Shown here piece by piece: positions 6,540 through 13,973 of a stretch of 16,755 nucleotides of DNA; the stretch's first letter is position 1; the number at the start of each line of letters is the position of its first letter. Origin of the DNA: Clostridiales bacterium (lineage in GTDB: Bacteria; Bacillota; Clostridia; Oscillospirales; Acutalibacteraceae); assembly GCA_014799585.1 (NCBI GenBank), contig JAAVHU010000034.1, positions 1-16,755 on the forward strand. Reading direction: 5' to 3'. Position numbers and translations under genes: made by a program. The notes beneath the pieces were generated by a model. That model was given only the letters and a program-made list of their open reading frames with translations, was not told where the DNA came from and searched no databases.

Positions 6540-6568
6540 TTGACATTGTTCGCATAAAGGAATATAGT
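6540..6568 (+). promoter_or_regulatory. sigma-A promoter of the methyltransferase operon
   Basis: TTGACA at 6540-6545 and TATAGT at 6563-6568 with a 17-nt spacer. The ribosome binding site GGAGG at 6588-6592 and the ATG at 6600 follow. The ten bases AGTAAGATTG at 6571-6580, around the expected transcription start, recur at 13191-13200 beside the controller operator. Confidence 0.75.
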
Positions 6569-6599
6569 ATAGTAAGATTGATAACCTGGAGGACTTATA

Positions 6600-9362
6600 A
6601 TGGATTATATGTCAACACAAGATGCAGCCGAAAAATGGGGAATTACAAAACGAAGAGTTCAACTTTTGTGTGCATCAAATAGAATCGATAATGCTACAAG
6701 AGTAGGAAATATATGGATTATCCCATCAGACGCTAAAAAGCCTTGTGATAGCCGTTTCAAAAGCAAAACAGATTCAAAGGACATTCAATATAAGAATCCT
6801 TTAAGAATGGCACGTAACCAAATTAAATCAATTACATCTAATGGAATCAAGGTACTTTTCGATTACGGATATTCATATGAAGAAGCAAAAGGTATTCTTA
6901 TATCAATTTTTGCATCTGGCTTGCTTAATTATTATGTAGAACACAATTCGACAAACAGAAATATGCTTTCGATTAATCAAAAAGATATTAATGGGTTTAT
7001 TTCCAAAGTTTCAGGATTTGATTTTAAACCTTGTGATGAAGTTAATAAAATATATTGTGCTGTAGAAAAATTCGTTGAACAGTACTCTTTTTGTTGTGAT
7101 GATGCTCTTTCGTGGTGTTATCAGTTTGCAAATAAAATGGACAATAAGTCCCAATACAGTAACACACAGTTTTTTACTGAAAAATACATGATCACCACCA
7201 TTGTTGATGCGATGGATATTACCTCTCGAAAAAAAATATTAGATCCTGCTTGTGGTGGTGGAAATTTTCTTTTATACTCTATAGATTCATTTTGCAATCA
7301 AACAACCTTTCCTCAAAACGATAAAGGAAAATGTATAGATATTTTACAGTCTATTCTTGCTATTCATTATGGTTACGAAATTGACAAAACTTTGTCATTG
7401 GTCGCATCAATTAATTTGCGTTTAAAATGTGTAAGTATTCTTTCAAATTTGGGATACGCTGTTTCTCTAAATGATTTTGATAATTTTATTCCTAACATAT
7501 ATTGTCCTGCTGAAAAAACGATAGGCGGTGCATTAGATGCAAAGAAAAATAAACAAAAGCTAATAAAAGTTGGAACTGATATATATGTAACCATTGACAT
7601 TATTTTCAAAGATGTAGACGCAGTAATTACAAATCCACCGTTCCAAACAACAAAAGGAATGAATGCAGAATTAAAACATTTTTTAAAAGCCAACTACCCA
7701 TTATCCAAATGCGATATGTGCAACGCTTTTATAGAATTGTCAAAAAATATTCTTACAAATGGTGGAATTGCAGGAATGGTAACACAAAATAGTTGGATGT
7801 ATTTAGATAGTTTTATCGAACTAAGGAAGCTATTGCTATCTTCTTGTTCAATTGATCAGATTTGGGAATTAGGTTCAAATGCTTTCTTTGATTTGAACGG
7901 AGAAAAATCAAATGTTGCTCTAATACTATTTCATCAAAAAAATCCTGTTGCACATCAGAAAGTTGTGCTTAGTTCTTTGAAATCGCTAAACACAAATCAG
8001 ATTAAAATGATACTCACTACACATGAAAATCAATCCAAATATATTCAAATTATTCCTCAAAAAGAAATATTGAATAATTTTGAATCTAGATTTGATATGG
8101 TAAGTTCAGAGCTTCTTAGAAAATTGATTTCTTTCTCCGAGCGATACGAAAACTTTGCTATCCCAATGCAAGGCACTTCTACTGGAAATGCCAAAAAATT
8201 AATTGATTATTTTTGGAAACATTCCGGTGATAAAGAGTGGGTACTTGTAAGTAAAGGCGGAGGCTATTCAAGATGGCAAGGATTAAATCATTATTGTGTC
8301 AAATGGGGAAATAACGGCGAGTACATAAAATCACAAAAAGGCTCTGCAATTAGAAACGCTAATTATTTTAAGCATACGCAAATGGTTTTTAGTGATACCG
8401 GGACGTCCGGATTGAATGTCAGGGAATTGCAAAATGATCAGATTTTTGTAGCATCAGGTCCCGGAATAAGAATAAAGCAAGGAAAAACTTATGCGCATTT
8501 AGCTTTTCTAAACTCGAGATTCGCATCTTATTATATTCGCTTGCTCTCTCCAAAACTGACAATAGCTGCGGGTTATATATCAAAGATTCCAACATGTGAA
8601 AAATTAATGGAATCAGAAGAAATGGATAGAGCCGCACGAATATGTATCGAGGCGAAAAGAAGACGTCTCTCCAAAAGGCCCTTTAATTTCGAGTTCAATT
8701 CTTGTTCTTTTTCTGAAAAACTGTCTATTGCTGAACAAGCGTATCATTGGTTTCTAGATGATATCCAAGCTGAATGGGAACAACTTCAGCAGGAACAAGT
8801 AATTGATCAATACATTTACTCTGTCATGGGATTGACGGAAGTAGATATCAATGTGATAGATAATTACATTGGAAAGAAAAATGTACTATCAAAAAACGAA
8901 GGTGAACAAATTATAGACAAAAATCTCTCTGAGATTTTAATAAAAGTAATAGATTGTAATTGCAATATTATACGAACAAAAGCCGAAAAAAAACATTTAG
9001 GATGCGATGGCGTATTAGAATACTTGTCTCAAAGAACAGATCATTCGTGTGAAGCAATTTACAAATATATTCTATCTGAGAAATTTTATCCCGATGAAAT
9101 TAAAAAGCAATACGAGAATCTTTTAGTTCACGCCGTTTTAATGTCGGCACTTAATTATCTCAAAGCCAAACGAAATAAAAGTGTGTCTAATTTAATGGAA
9201 CATCTCATCAAACCGAAAGATTTTGATTTTGGTGTATTCGAGAAGTGGATTGCAAATAATTTCAACCGCGTCCACTCTGAAAGCTTTTTCAAAAAACCTA
9301 TTTTTATTTACAATCCAACTATGGATGAATTTGAACTTATTAAGGAGAACGAAAATGAATAA
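6600..9362 (+). CDS. gamma-class DNA adenine methyltransferase M1 (Eco57I/N6-Mtase type) with N-terminal HTH
   Basis: A 920-residue enzyme predicted to transfer a methyl group from S-adenosylmethionine to adenine in DNA. Residues 4-45 are an excisionase-like helix-turn-helix (STQDAAEKWGITKRRVQLLC). The methyltransferase core follows: FFTEKYM (191-197, motif X), ILDPACGGGNF (213-223, motif I), YGYEID (258-263) and ITNPPF (343-348, motif IV). A long C-terminal half holds the target recognition region (DTGTSGLNVRELQ, then FLNSRFASYYIRLLSP). The NPPF motif and order put it in the gamma class. GGAGG lies 7 nt before the ATG. Its last 8 nt overlap the next gene, so the two methyltransferases are coupled. 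Its role is to protect the host from the facing nuclease. No separate nuclease domain is evident in it. Confidence 0.85.
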   Translation: MDYMSTQDAAEKWGITKRRVQLLCASNRIDNATRVGNIWIIPSDAKKPCDSRFKSKTDSKDIQYKNPLRMARNQIKSITSNGIKVLFDYGYSYEEAKGILISIFASGLLNYYVEHNSTNRNMLSINQKDINGFISKVSGFDFKPCDEVNKIYCAVEKFVEQYSFCCDDALSWCYQFANKMDNKSQYSNTQFFTEKYMITTIVDAMDITSRKKILDPACGGGNFLLYSIDSFCNQTTFPQNDKGKCIDILQSILAIHYGYEIDKTLSLVASINLRLKCVSILSNLGYAVSLNDFDNFIPNIYCPAEKTIGGALDAKKNKQKLIKVGTDIYVTIDIIFKDVDAVITNPPFQTTKGMNAELKHFLKANYPLSKCDMCNAFIELSKNILTNGGIAGMVTQNSWMYLDSFIELRKLLLSSCSIDQIWELGSNAFFDLNGEKSNVALILFHQKNPVAHQKVVLSSLKSLNTNQIKMILTTHENQSKYIQIIPQKEILNNFESRFDMVSSELLRKLISFSERYENFAIPMQGTSTGNAKKLIDYFWKHSGDKEWVLVSKGGGYSRWQGLNHYCVKWGNNGEYIKSQKGSAIRNANYFKHTQMVFSDTGTSGLNVRELQNDQIFVASGPGIRIKQGKTYAHLAFLNSRFASYYIRLLSPKLTIAAGYISKIPTCEKLMESEEMDRAARICIEAKRRRLSKRPFNFEFNSCSFSEKLSIAEQAYHWFLDDIQAEWEQLQQEQVIDQYIYSVMGLTEVDINVIDNYIGKKNVLSKNEGEQIIDKNLSEILIKVIDCNCNIIRTKAEKKHLGCDGVLEYLSQRTDHSCEAIYKYILSEKFYPDEIKKQYENLLVHAVLMSALNYLKAKRNKSVSNLMEHLIKPKDFDFGVFEKWIANNFNRVHSESFFKKPIFIYNPTMDEFELIKENENE

Positions 9363-11643
9363 TATTGCCTTTGAAATATCATCTGACTTGTTGGGTATCC
9401 TCAAAAAGAAATACCAAGATGATTACTCAAACATTTTGGATGTTAAACTTTTTTGGCACAACTTAAACTATTTGTTAATAACAAAAGTTAATTGTAAAAG
9501 TTTAAGTAACATTGAGAAAAAAGTCAATCTTGATGTTTTCGAGAAATTAGGATTAATTCCTGCCTCTTTGAGGATTTTTGCTGAACAAAACTCCAATTTA
9601 TTTGAAAGGAACATAGAGGTAATTTCTGAAAAGGTATTAAGTTGTGAGCAACCACTAGATCTGTTGAGAGAATGTTTGCTTGGTGTAGAATTAAATGTTC
9701 GAAAAAATACGATTGAATTAAAACAGGGGAAAACAAATAGAGATTCGACCGGATCCTACTATACACCATACACTTTGGCAAAAGCTATCGTTTGGAAAGC
9801 CTTTTCAAACCCTGCCACAAGAAAAATTATACAACACGAAGCTAACAGAATAAAAATTGCGGACCTTTCTTGTGGAGGCGGAGAGTTTTTTTGCGCAGCC
9901 CAAGAATACTTCTATGAAGAGTTAGGAATCCCTTACGAAACCTCAGCTACATTTTTCTGGGGAATAGATGTTGACCCTGTAGTTTTACAGATAACAGTAT
10001 GTAAATTGTTACTTCGAGCCAAATCAGGAGATTGGAAAAAAATAATCAGTCATTTTCGTGTAGGAAATCCCTTAATACAAATTGAAGCCGAAGAATCTTT
10101 TGACCATAAAAATAAGTTGTTTGCTCTTAATAGATTCTATTCATCGGAAATGGGTATGAATTTTTCAATAAACGGATTCGGTAAATTTGATATAATATTG
10201 GGAAATCCTCCATGGGAAAAGATACGATTCGAGGAACGCAAATTTTTCCAAAGCTATGTACCAGAAATCTCTAAATTATCAAAAAAAGACGAGCGAACCA
10301 AAGCAATTGCCACGCTTGAATGTGAATGGCATGATTTATTTCTGTGGTCAAAAGAAATATCAAATGATTATTTTCAAATTAATAGTAAAAAATATTCCCA
10401 TAACAACATAAAAGAATCTGTTTGTGGAGAATTGAATACCTATGCTCTATTCACGGAACTGTGTTATAATCTCTTAAAAACAAACGGAGTATCCACACTG
10501 GTTGTTAAAAACACATTAGCTACTGCTCCAGCTCATAAAAAACTATGGAGTTACTTTTTGAAAAACAAAGCTGTTGTTTCTTTGCATTTCTATGAAAACA
10601 AGAAGAAAATATTCAATATCGATTCACGAGAACGATTTGCTATTATTTCATTGTCGAAATCAAAAAATGACTCTTTTTCATTTGCGACAGGTTTGGAATA
10701 TGCAAACGATATTCTTGAATGTGATGAAATTGATATAACTGCCAAAGAAATAAAAGCGATTAATCCTTTCACCCAGATGATTCCCAATGTTGCTAAAAAT
10801 GGCGATTTCAGATTTTTGCTTTCTGCACACGAAAGATTACCATTGTTTGAAGACGTATATCCCAATTGTCATTTTGGGCGTTTGGTACATTTAACAGCGC
10901 ACTCGAAAAATATAAGCAAAAATTCCAACGAGAGAAACATCCCCATCTATGAAGGAAAATTTATAGAACAATACGATGCTCGGTTTTCAACATTTGAAGG
11001 AATGTCTTATGATGAAAAATACGCTTCTAAAGCTAGCGCCAGAAAAAATGAGGAAATTGACGGGATAAAGCCTCTTCCAGAAAGTCGTTTTTTTATCGAC
11101 AAAACTTTTTGGAATAGATTCATAGTTCTGTATTCGGAAAAGTATTCTTTATGTTGGAGGAGTCTCACATCGCCAACAAACTCTCGAACCACAATTGCTA
11201 TGATTCTTCCAACTTGTCCGATGTGCCAATCTATTCAAATGCTCCAAACTAAAAGTGATGTCGATTTGCTGTTGATATTGGGATTGTTTAATTCATTGCC
11301 GTTTGACTACTTTGTTCGTTTAAAAATGCCTGGCATTGATTTAACTCAGAGCGTAATAAAGCAGATTCCTGTTCCTTGTGCAACTAAATATGAAGAATAT
11401 GCAATATTTAATGGCAGAAACGAAAAGTTGATAACGCATATTCTTTCTAGTGTATGTCACTTGATCAGGAAAGAAGAAAGATTACAATCGCTGTGCAATA
11501 GCGTCGAGCATTTGACTTACAAGATTGATACAGACACTTCTGATGAAAACATAAAAAAATCATTAGATGATATGTTTTCTTTTGCTTATCAAATTGATAA
11601 AACCACTTATTTACAAATGCTCAAAAGCTTTTCGAAACGCTAA
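9355..11643 (+). CDS. gamma-class DNA methyltransferase M2 (Eco57I type)
   Basis: A 762-residue partner methyltransferase. About 125 residues of helical N-terminus precede STGSYYTP (131-138, motif X), ADLSCGGGEFF (169-179, motif I), WGIDVDP (202-208) and ILGNPPW (281-287, motif IV). The C-terminal half carries the recognition region, with IPIYEGKFIEQYDARF and TSPTNSRTTIAMILP typical of this group. The start is the ATG at 9355, overlapping the end of M1 by 8 nt, with AAGGAG 7 nt upstream; the longer frame opening at 9223 lies inside M1 and is rejected. Two methyltransferases are expected where a recognition site is asymmetric and each strand needs its own enzyme. It ends in the terminator shared with the facing nuclease gene. 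Adenine rather than cytosine as target is inferred from class. Confidence 0.85.
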   Translation: MNNIAFEISSDLLGILKKKYQDDYSNILDVKLFWHNLNYLLITKVNCKSLSNIEKKVNLDVFEKLGLIPASLRIFAEQNSNLFERNIEVISEKVLSCEQPLDLLRECLLGVELNVRKNTIELKQGKTNRDSTGSYYTPYTLAKAIVWKAFSNPATRKIIQHEANRIKIADLSCGGGEFFCAAQEYFYEELGIPYETSATFFWGIDVDPVVLQITVCKLLLRAKSGDWKKIISHFRVGNPLIQIEAEESFDHKNKLFALNRFYSSEMGMNFSINGFGKFDIILGNPPWEKIRFEERKFFQSYVPEISKLSKKDERTKAIATLECEWHDLFLWSKEISNDYFQINSKKYSHNNIKESVCGELNTYALFTELCYNLLKTNGVSTLVVKNTLATAPAHKKLWSYFLKNKAVVSLHFYENKKKIFNIDSRERFAIISLSKSKNDSFSFATGLEYANDILECDEIDITAKEIKAINPFTQMIPNVAKNGDFRFLLSAHERLPLFEDVYPNCHFGRLVHLTAHSKNISKNSNERNIPIYEGKFIEQYDARFSTFEGMSYDEKYASKASARKNEEIDGIKPLPESRFFIDKTFWNRFIVLYSEKYSLCWRSLTSPTNSRTTIAMILPTCPMCQSIQMLQTKSDVDLLLILGLFNSLPFDYFVRLKMPGIDLTQSVIKQIPVPCATKYEEYAIFNGRNEKLITHILSSVCHLIRKEERLQSLCNSVEHLTYKIDTDTSDENIKKSLDDMFSFAYQIDKTTYLQMLKSFSKR

Positions 11644-11682
11644 AGAGATGCGGAGTTGCAAATACCAACTCCGCATCTCTTT
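11642..11682. terminator. shared bidirectional terminator between M2 and the PLD nuclease
   Basis: A perfect 17-bp stem (11642-11658 with 11666-11682) with a 7-nt loop; A-tracts and T-tracts on the two sides make it work for both converging genes. It overlaps both stop codons: M2 ends at 11643 and the nuclease frame ends at 11682. Confidence 0.9.
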
Positions 11683-12920
11683 TATAACAATCCGTATTTT
11701 TTAGAATTAGCAGCAGAACCATTTGTTGCTACTACCTGACTTTGCTGTATTAATGTTTCCAATTGATTTTCTTCAAGCACGGACATAACATAATAATCAC
11801 TTCTTATTTTTTCAAAAACAATAACTTTAAATCTTAACCATTCAATACCATCAACAGTGTGTATTTTAGCACCAAATTCGGATCGTCCTTTTAACTGAAT
11901 CCTCCACGAACCGTTGCTTAAAGCACCAGTTGGAAATTTGATTACACAATCAGTATAATCAACTCCATTATAGTTGACAGTTAGGGACTTTTCCACATCA
12001 GTGCTTTCAGGATCTACATCAAAAAATGCAACTCCACCTAACATGAAATTTGGATTATCCGTTTCATAACGTGTTCCTGTTGCATTTCCATTTATAATCT
12101 TACCAAGTTTAGAAAGATCCAAAATATTTCGTGAACCGCCTGTTAGCGCACGTGTTTCAAACCACATACGTTCCGAATCGTCTGAAGCTACAATAGGCAT
12201 AATTGCCTGGACATCCGCCTGCGTCTGTCCTCGTCTGTTTATAACAACAGTTCCTCTTGGGCCTTGTTCAAGTCTAGGAATATGTATTCCTGTTTGATTA
12301 CCAAATCTACGAGGCGCGTGTTGGCGCCCAGTGTTATTTCTATTCTGGTGTTCAGCACGTGAATCTAATTGTATGCTAATTTCCTTCCTCAAATAGTCAT
12401 CTTCTAATAAAGCATCTAAGTCTTCCTTTGATTGAATATAAAGTGAACATTGATATGCAGGATCACGATAACATGCTATTAGTTGTTCAACTTCAGTAAC
12501 ATATTCATTTGTTCTTTCAGTTGTTTCAAAACATGCCGCACTCTCAAAGTTTGTCCAGAGGCCGCCACCGGTTAGATTGTTTGAACCTACAGCTAACCAA
12601 GTACTATCATTGTTAGACAGCATATAAACTTTTGAGTGAAAAGTAGACGTAGCACTTTCTGAATGAACAATATACAAGTCATCGCATAGATCAAGAAGAT
12701 TTAAAACGGCTTCATAAGACGTTCCGTGAGCATCTACACCTATAAAAGCTTCAATGCATCCACCATTCTCTCTAAATTGTTTTAATGCAGGTTTAAGTCT
12801 AAGTACACCGCTATTCTTTGCAAAAGCGGACATAATGATCAACTTTGTATATGGCTCTTGCATTTTATTTTTCAGCACTTCGCCAAGCTGCCCATTGAAG
12901 GGTTGGTTTAACATAATCAT
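11682..12920 (-). CDS. PLD-fold restriction endonuclease (BfiI/NgoFVII-like)
   Basis: A 412-residue predicted type II nuclease. The N-terminal half is a phospholipase D-type nuclease with a single active-site motif, H95-x-K97 followed by GSNN (112-115), as in the metal-independent enzyme BfiI, where two subunits share one active site. A polar linker of about residues 175-235 (EHQNRNNTGRQHAPRR) leads to a C-terminal domain (about 250-395) that looks like the B3-type DNA recognition domain of this family (GGVAFFDVDP, then SNGSWRIQLKG). The start is the ATG at 12920, with AGGAGG 6 nt upstream. The ATGA at the start overlaps the stop of the broken controller frame, suggesting ancestral C-R coupling. 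It faces the two methyltransferases. The frame is intact; expression without the controller is uncertain. Confidence 0.8.
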   Translation of the reverse strand: MIMLNQPFNGQLGEVLKNKMQEPYTKLIIMSAFAKNSGVLRLKPALKQFRENGGCIEAFIGVDAHGTSYEAVLNLLDLCDDLYIVHSESATSTFHSKVYMLSNNDSTWLAVGSNNLTGGGLWTNFESAACFETTERTNEYVTEVEQLIACYRDPAYQCSLYIQSKEDLDALLEDDYLRKEISIQLDSRAEHQNRNNTGRQHAPRRFGNQTGIHIPRLEQGPRGTVVINRRGQTQADVQAIMPIVASDDSERMWFETRALTGGSRNILDLSKLGKIINGNATGTRYETDNPNFMLGGVAFFDVDPESTDVEKSLTVNYNGVDYTDCVIKFPTGALSNGSWRIQLKGRSEFGAKIHTVDGIEWLRFKVIVFEKIRSDYYVMSVLEENQLETLIQQSQVVATNGSAANSKKYGLL

Positions 12921-13140
12921 TTTGTTCCTCCTGATTTTGTAAGAAGTAATTTATATGAATCAATTTCAAGAGCATTAAATATTGTCGAGTGAAATACTGC
13001 ATCGATAACATTCAATAGCACTAATATAAGTACGGTACATACTGCATTTGTCAGCGAATGCGTCTTGAGATATTCCTATAGCTGTACGATATTTTTTAGT
13101 TAGCTCCAAAAACTTTTACAATATTAATAGGTGCAAACAT
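12917..13140 (-). pseudogene. XRE-type restriction controller (C protein) gene, frameshifted
   Basis: Read on the minus strand in three frames, the sequence gives MFAPINIVKVFGAN, then KKYRTAIGISQDAFADKC and SMYRTYISAIECYRCSISLDNI, then NALEIDSYKLLLTKSGGTK and TGA. Together this is a complete small XRE helix-turn-helix protein of the controller type (about 70-75 residues). The first frame break is a missing T in AACTAAAAAA near 13096; the second lies in AATATTTAATG near 12981. The reconstructed stop overlaps the nuclease start as ATGA, the usual controller-nuclease arrangement. The ATG at 13140 lies only about 12 nt from the -10 box with no ribosome binding site, so the transcript would be leaderless, as known for many C genes. 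Two breaks argue for real decay rather than one sequencing error. Confidence 0.7.
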
Positions 13141-13151
13141 TCTTATGATAT

Positions 13152-13157
13152 ATTATA
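13152..13157 (-). promoter_or_regulatory. extended -10 promoter of the controller gene
   Basis: On the minus strand TATAAT (13152-13157) is preceded by TGG, an extended -10. There is no good TTGACA at 17 nt, which fits a promoter needing an activator. Transcription would start about 5 nt before the ATG at 13140. Confidence 0.6.
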
Positions 13158-13167
13158 CCATATTTGA

Positions 13168-13195
13168 ATACAATAAGTAAACATACAATAAGTAA
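13168..13195. repeat. tandem operator-like repeat at the controller promoter (C-box candidate)
   Basis: ATACAATAAGTAA occurs at 13168-13180 and 13183-13195, a 13-nt exact direct repeat with a 15-nt period. On the minus strand the first copy covers the expected -35 position and the second lies just upstream, as in C-protein operators where the distal site activates and the proximal site represses. Assignment to the controller is inference from position. Confidence 0.55.
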
Positions 13196-13212
13196 GATTG
13201 AAAGGAGCTATG

Positions 13213-13336
13213 ATGTTGATTAGCGAACATCCAAAGTTTTTTATATCATACTCTCAGGAAGACAGCTCATAAAAAATGGGTTAAATTCTTGCATTTCAAC
13301 GAGCAAAATAATGGTTTATTAAATATAGGGCGTTGA
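13213..13336 (+). pseudogene. TIR-domain gene remnant, frameshifted and truncated
   Basis: After AAAGGAG at 13201-13207, the ATG at 13213 (or 13210) opens MLISEHPKFFISYSQEDSS and stops at 13270-13272. PKFFISYSQED is the conserved first strand and loop of TIR/SEFIR domains. In the next frame the text continues directly as AHKKWVKFL from 13265, matching the usual EHKxWVxxL helix, and ends at 13336. The rest of the domain is missing. TIR proteins act as NAD-consuming effectors in several bacterial defence systems. The gene was divergent from the controller gene and shared its control region. A further short open stretch at 13363-13440 in the original frame may or may not be its tail. Confidence 0.6.
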
Positions 13337-13340
13337 CAAA

Positions 13341-13472
13341 AATCGCAGTCAAAACATTATGATCTATTACAAATTCATTTGGTATATTAAGATGCCCAAA
13401 TGCTGAAGTAATTGCAAGGTGGACTCACGAAGAGGTGTAGTTGTCGAGTATATTACAAAATCCGCATAAAAC
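13341..13472. other. gene-free island right end
   Basis: This stretch holds no supportable gene. A 25-codon open run (13363-13440), ending AEVIARWTHEEV, could be the remnant tail of the TIR gene. The rest is AT-rich sequence up to the tRNA operon terminator, which would be the right end of the island. Confidence 0.3.
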
Positions 13473-13506
13473 AAAAGAGAAGTACCAAAAACTGTACTTC
13501 TCTTTT
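13473..13506 (-). terminator. terminator of the tRNA operon
   Basis: A perfect 13-bp stem (13473-13485 with 13494-13506) with an 8-nt loop; on the minus strand it ends in TTTT and then GTTTT. It begins 3 nt after the CCA end of tRNA-Pro. Confidence 0.85.
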
Positions 13507-13508
13507 AT

Positions 13509-13586
13509 TGGTCGAGGTGACAGGACTTGAACCTGCGGCATCCTGCTCCCAAAGCAGGCACTCTAGCCAAACTGAGTTACACCTCG
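13509..13586 (-). tRNA. tRNA-Pro (TGG), CCA encoded
   Basis: A complete cloverleaf on the minus strand. The acceptor stem is CGAGGTG/CACCTCG with discriminator A and encoded CCA. The anticodon arm CCTGC-TTTGGGA-GCAGG has anticodon TGG, and the T-arm has GTTCAAGTC. It is the last gene of the Met-Glu-Pro operon. Its 3' 12 nt are repeated at 2440 and, decayed, at 1042, which marks it as the likely integration site of the accessory segment. Confidence 0.95.
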
Positions 13587-13595
13587 ATAAATACG

Positions 13596-13639
13596 GAGCC
13601 AAAGGCTCTTTATATAAAACAGCAGCCATAAGCTGCTGT
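13596..13639. other. two small hairpins between tRNA-Pro and tRNA-Glu
   Basis: GAGCC/GGCTC (13596-13600 with 13604-13608) and ACAGCAGC/GCTGCTGT (13619-13626 with 13632-13639) lie in the 63-nt tRNA spacer. They are probably structures in the precursor transcript; the second has no T-tract, so it is unlikely to be a terminator. Confidence 0.4.
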
Positions 13640-13649
13640 AATGAACAGG

Positions 13650-13724
13650 TGGTGACCCGGACGGGAATTGAACCCGTGTTACCGCCGTGAAAGGGCGGTG
13701 TCTTAACCTCTTGACCACCGGGCC
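13650..13724 (-). tRNA. tRNA-Glu (TTC), CCA encoded
   Basis: A complete 75-nt tRNA on the minus strand. The acceptor GGCCCGG pairs with CCGGGTC, and the anticodon arm CCGCC-CTTTCAC-GGCGG has anticodon TTC. CCA is encoded. Only 2 nt separate it from tRNA-Met. Confidence 0.95.
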
Positions 13725-13726
13725 AT

Positions 13727-13803
13727 TGGTGGCTTTAACTGGATTCGAACCAGTGACACTTCGGGTATGAACCGAATGCTCTAGCCAACTGAGCTATAAA
13801 GCC
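13727..13803 (-). tRNA. tRNA-Met (CAT), elongator type, CCA encoded
   Basis: A 77-nt tRNA on the minus strand with acceptor GGCTTTA paired to TAAAGCC, anticodon arm TTCGG-TTCATAC-CCGAA and encoded CCA. The paired first base argues for elongator rather than initiator; a CAT-anticodon tRNA-Ile cannot be fully excluded by eye. It is the first gene of the operon. Confidence 0.9.
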
Positions 13804-13831
13804 ATATCCAGCTTTTTATCAAGCAAGGACG

Positions 13832-13860
13832 ATTATATTATATAAATTAACGTTTGTCAA
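13832..13860 (-). promoter_or_regulatory. promoter of the tRNA operon
   Basis: Perfect TTGACA at 13855-13860 and perfect TATAAT at 13832-13837 on the minus strand with 17 nt between, as expected for a strong stable-RNA promoter. Confidence 0.85.
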
Positions 13861-13892
13861 CACTTTTTTTCATTAATTATAAAATTTTTGTT

Positions 13893-13906
13893 GGCACGTA
13901 TGTTTG
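13893..13906. promoter_or_regulatory. LexA box candidate (lexA autoregulation)
   Basis: GGCACGTATGTTTG matches the Gram-positive LexA consensus form CGAACATATGTTTG at 11 of 14 positions, and it overlaps the -35 box of lexA. One half-site is imperfect. Confidence 0.5.
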
Positions 13907-13932
13907 ACATATACCTATTATAATGTTATTAT
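13904..13932 (+). promoter_or_regulatory. lexA promoter
   Basis: TTGACA at 13904-13909 and TATTAT at 13927-13932 with a 17-nt spacer. A perfect 15-nt palindrome, AATGAAT-A-ATTCATT (13940-13954), lies in the leader between the promoter and the ribosome binding site. Confidence 0.65.
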
Positions 13933-13973
13933 ATCTACAAATGAATAATTCATTCAAAGTTGGAGAGATTTTT

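Noticed and set aside
9223..9354. Upstream extension of the M2 frame
   Set aside because: It lies inside M1 in another frame. The ATG at 9355 has a proper ribosome binding site and the usual overlap.
1042..13520. Integrase or excisionase gene for the proposed islands
   Set aside because: No tyrosine or serine recombinase motifs were found in any frame; the HTH parts belong to the HNH enzyme and M1.
13412..13690. Rightward 92-codon open frame across the tRNA region
   Set aside because: It is the antisense reading of tRNA-Pro and tRNA-Glu (the VTGLEPA and TRTGIEP texts are complements of T-arms), with no other support.
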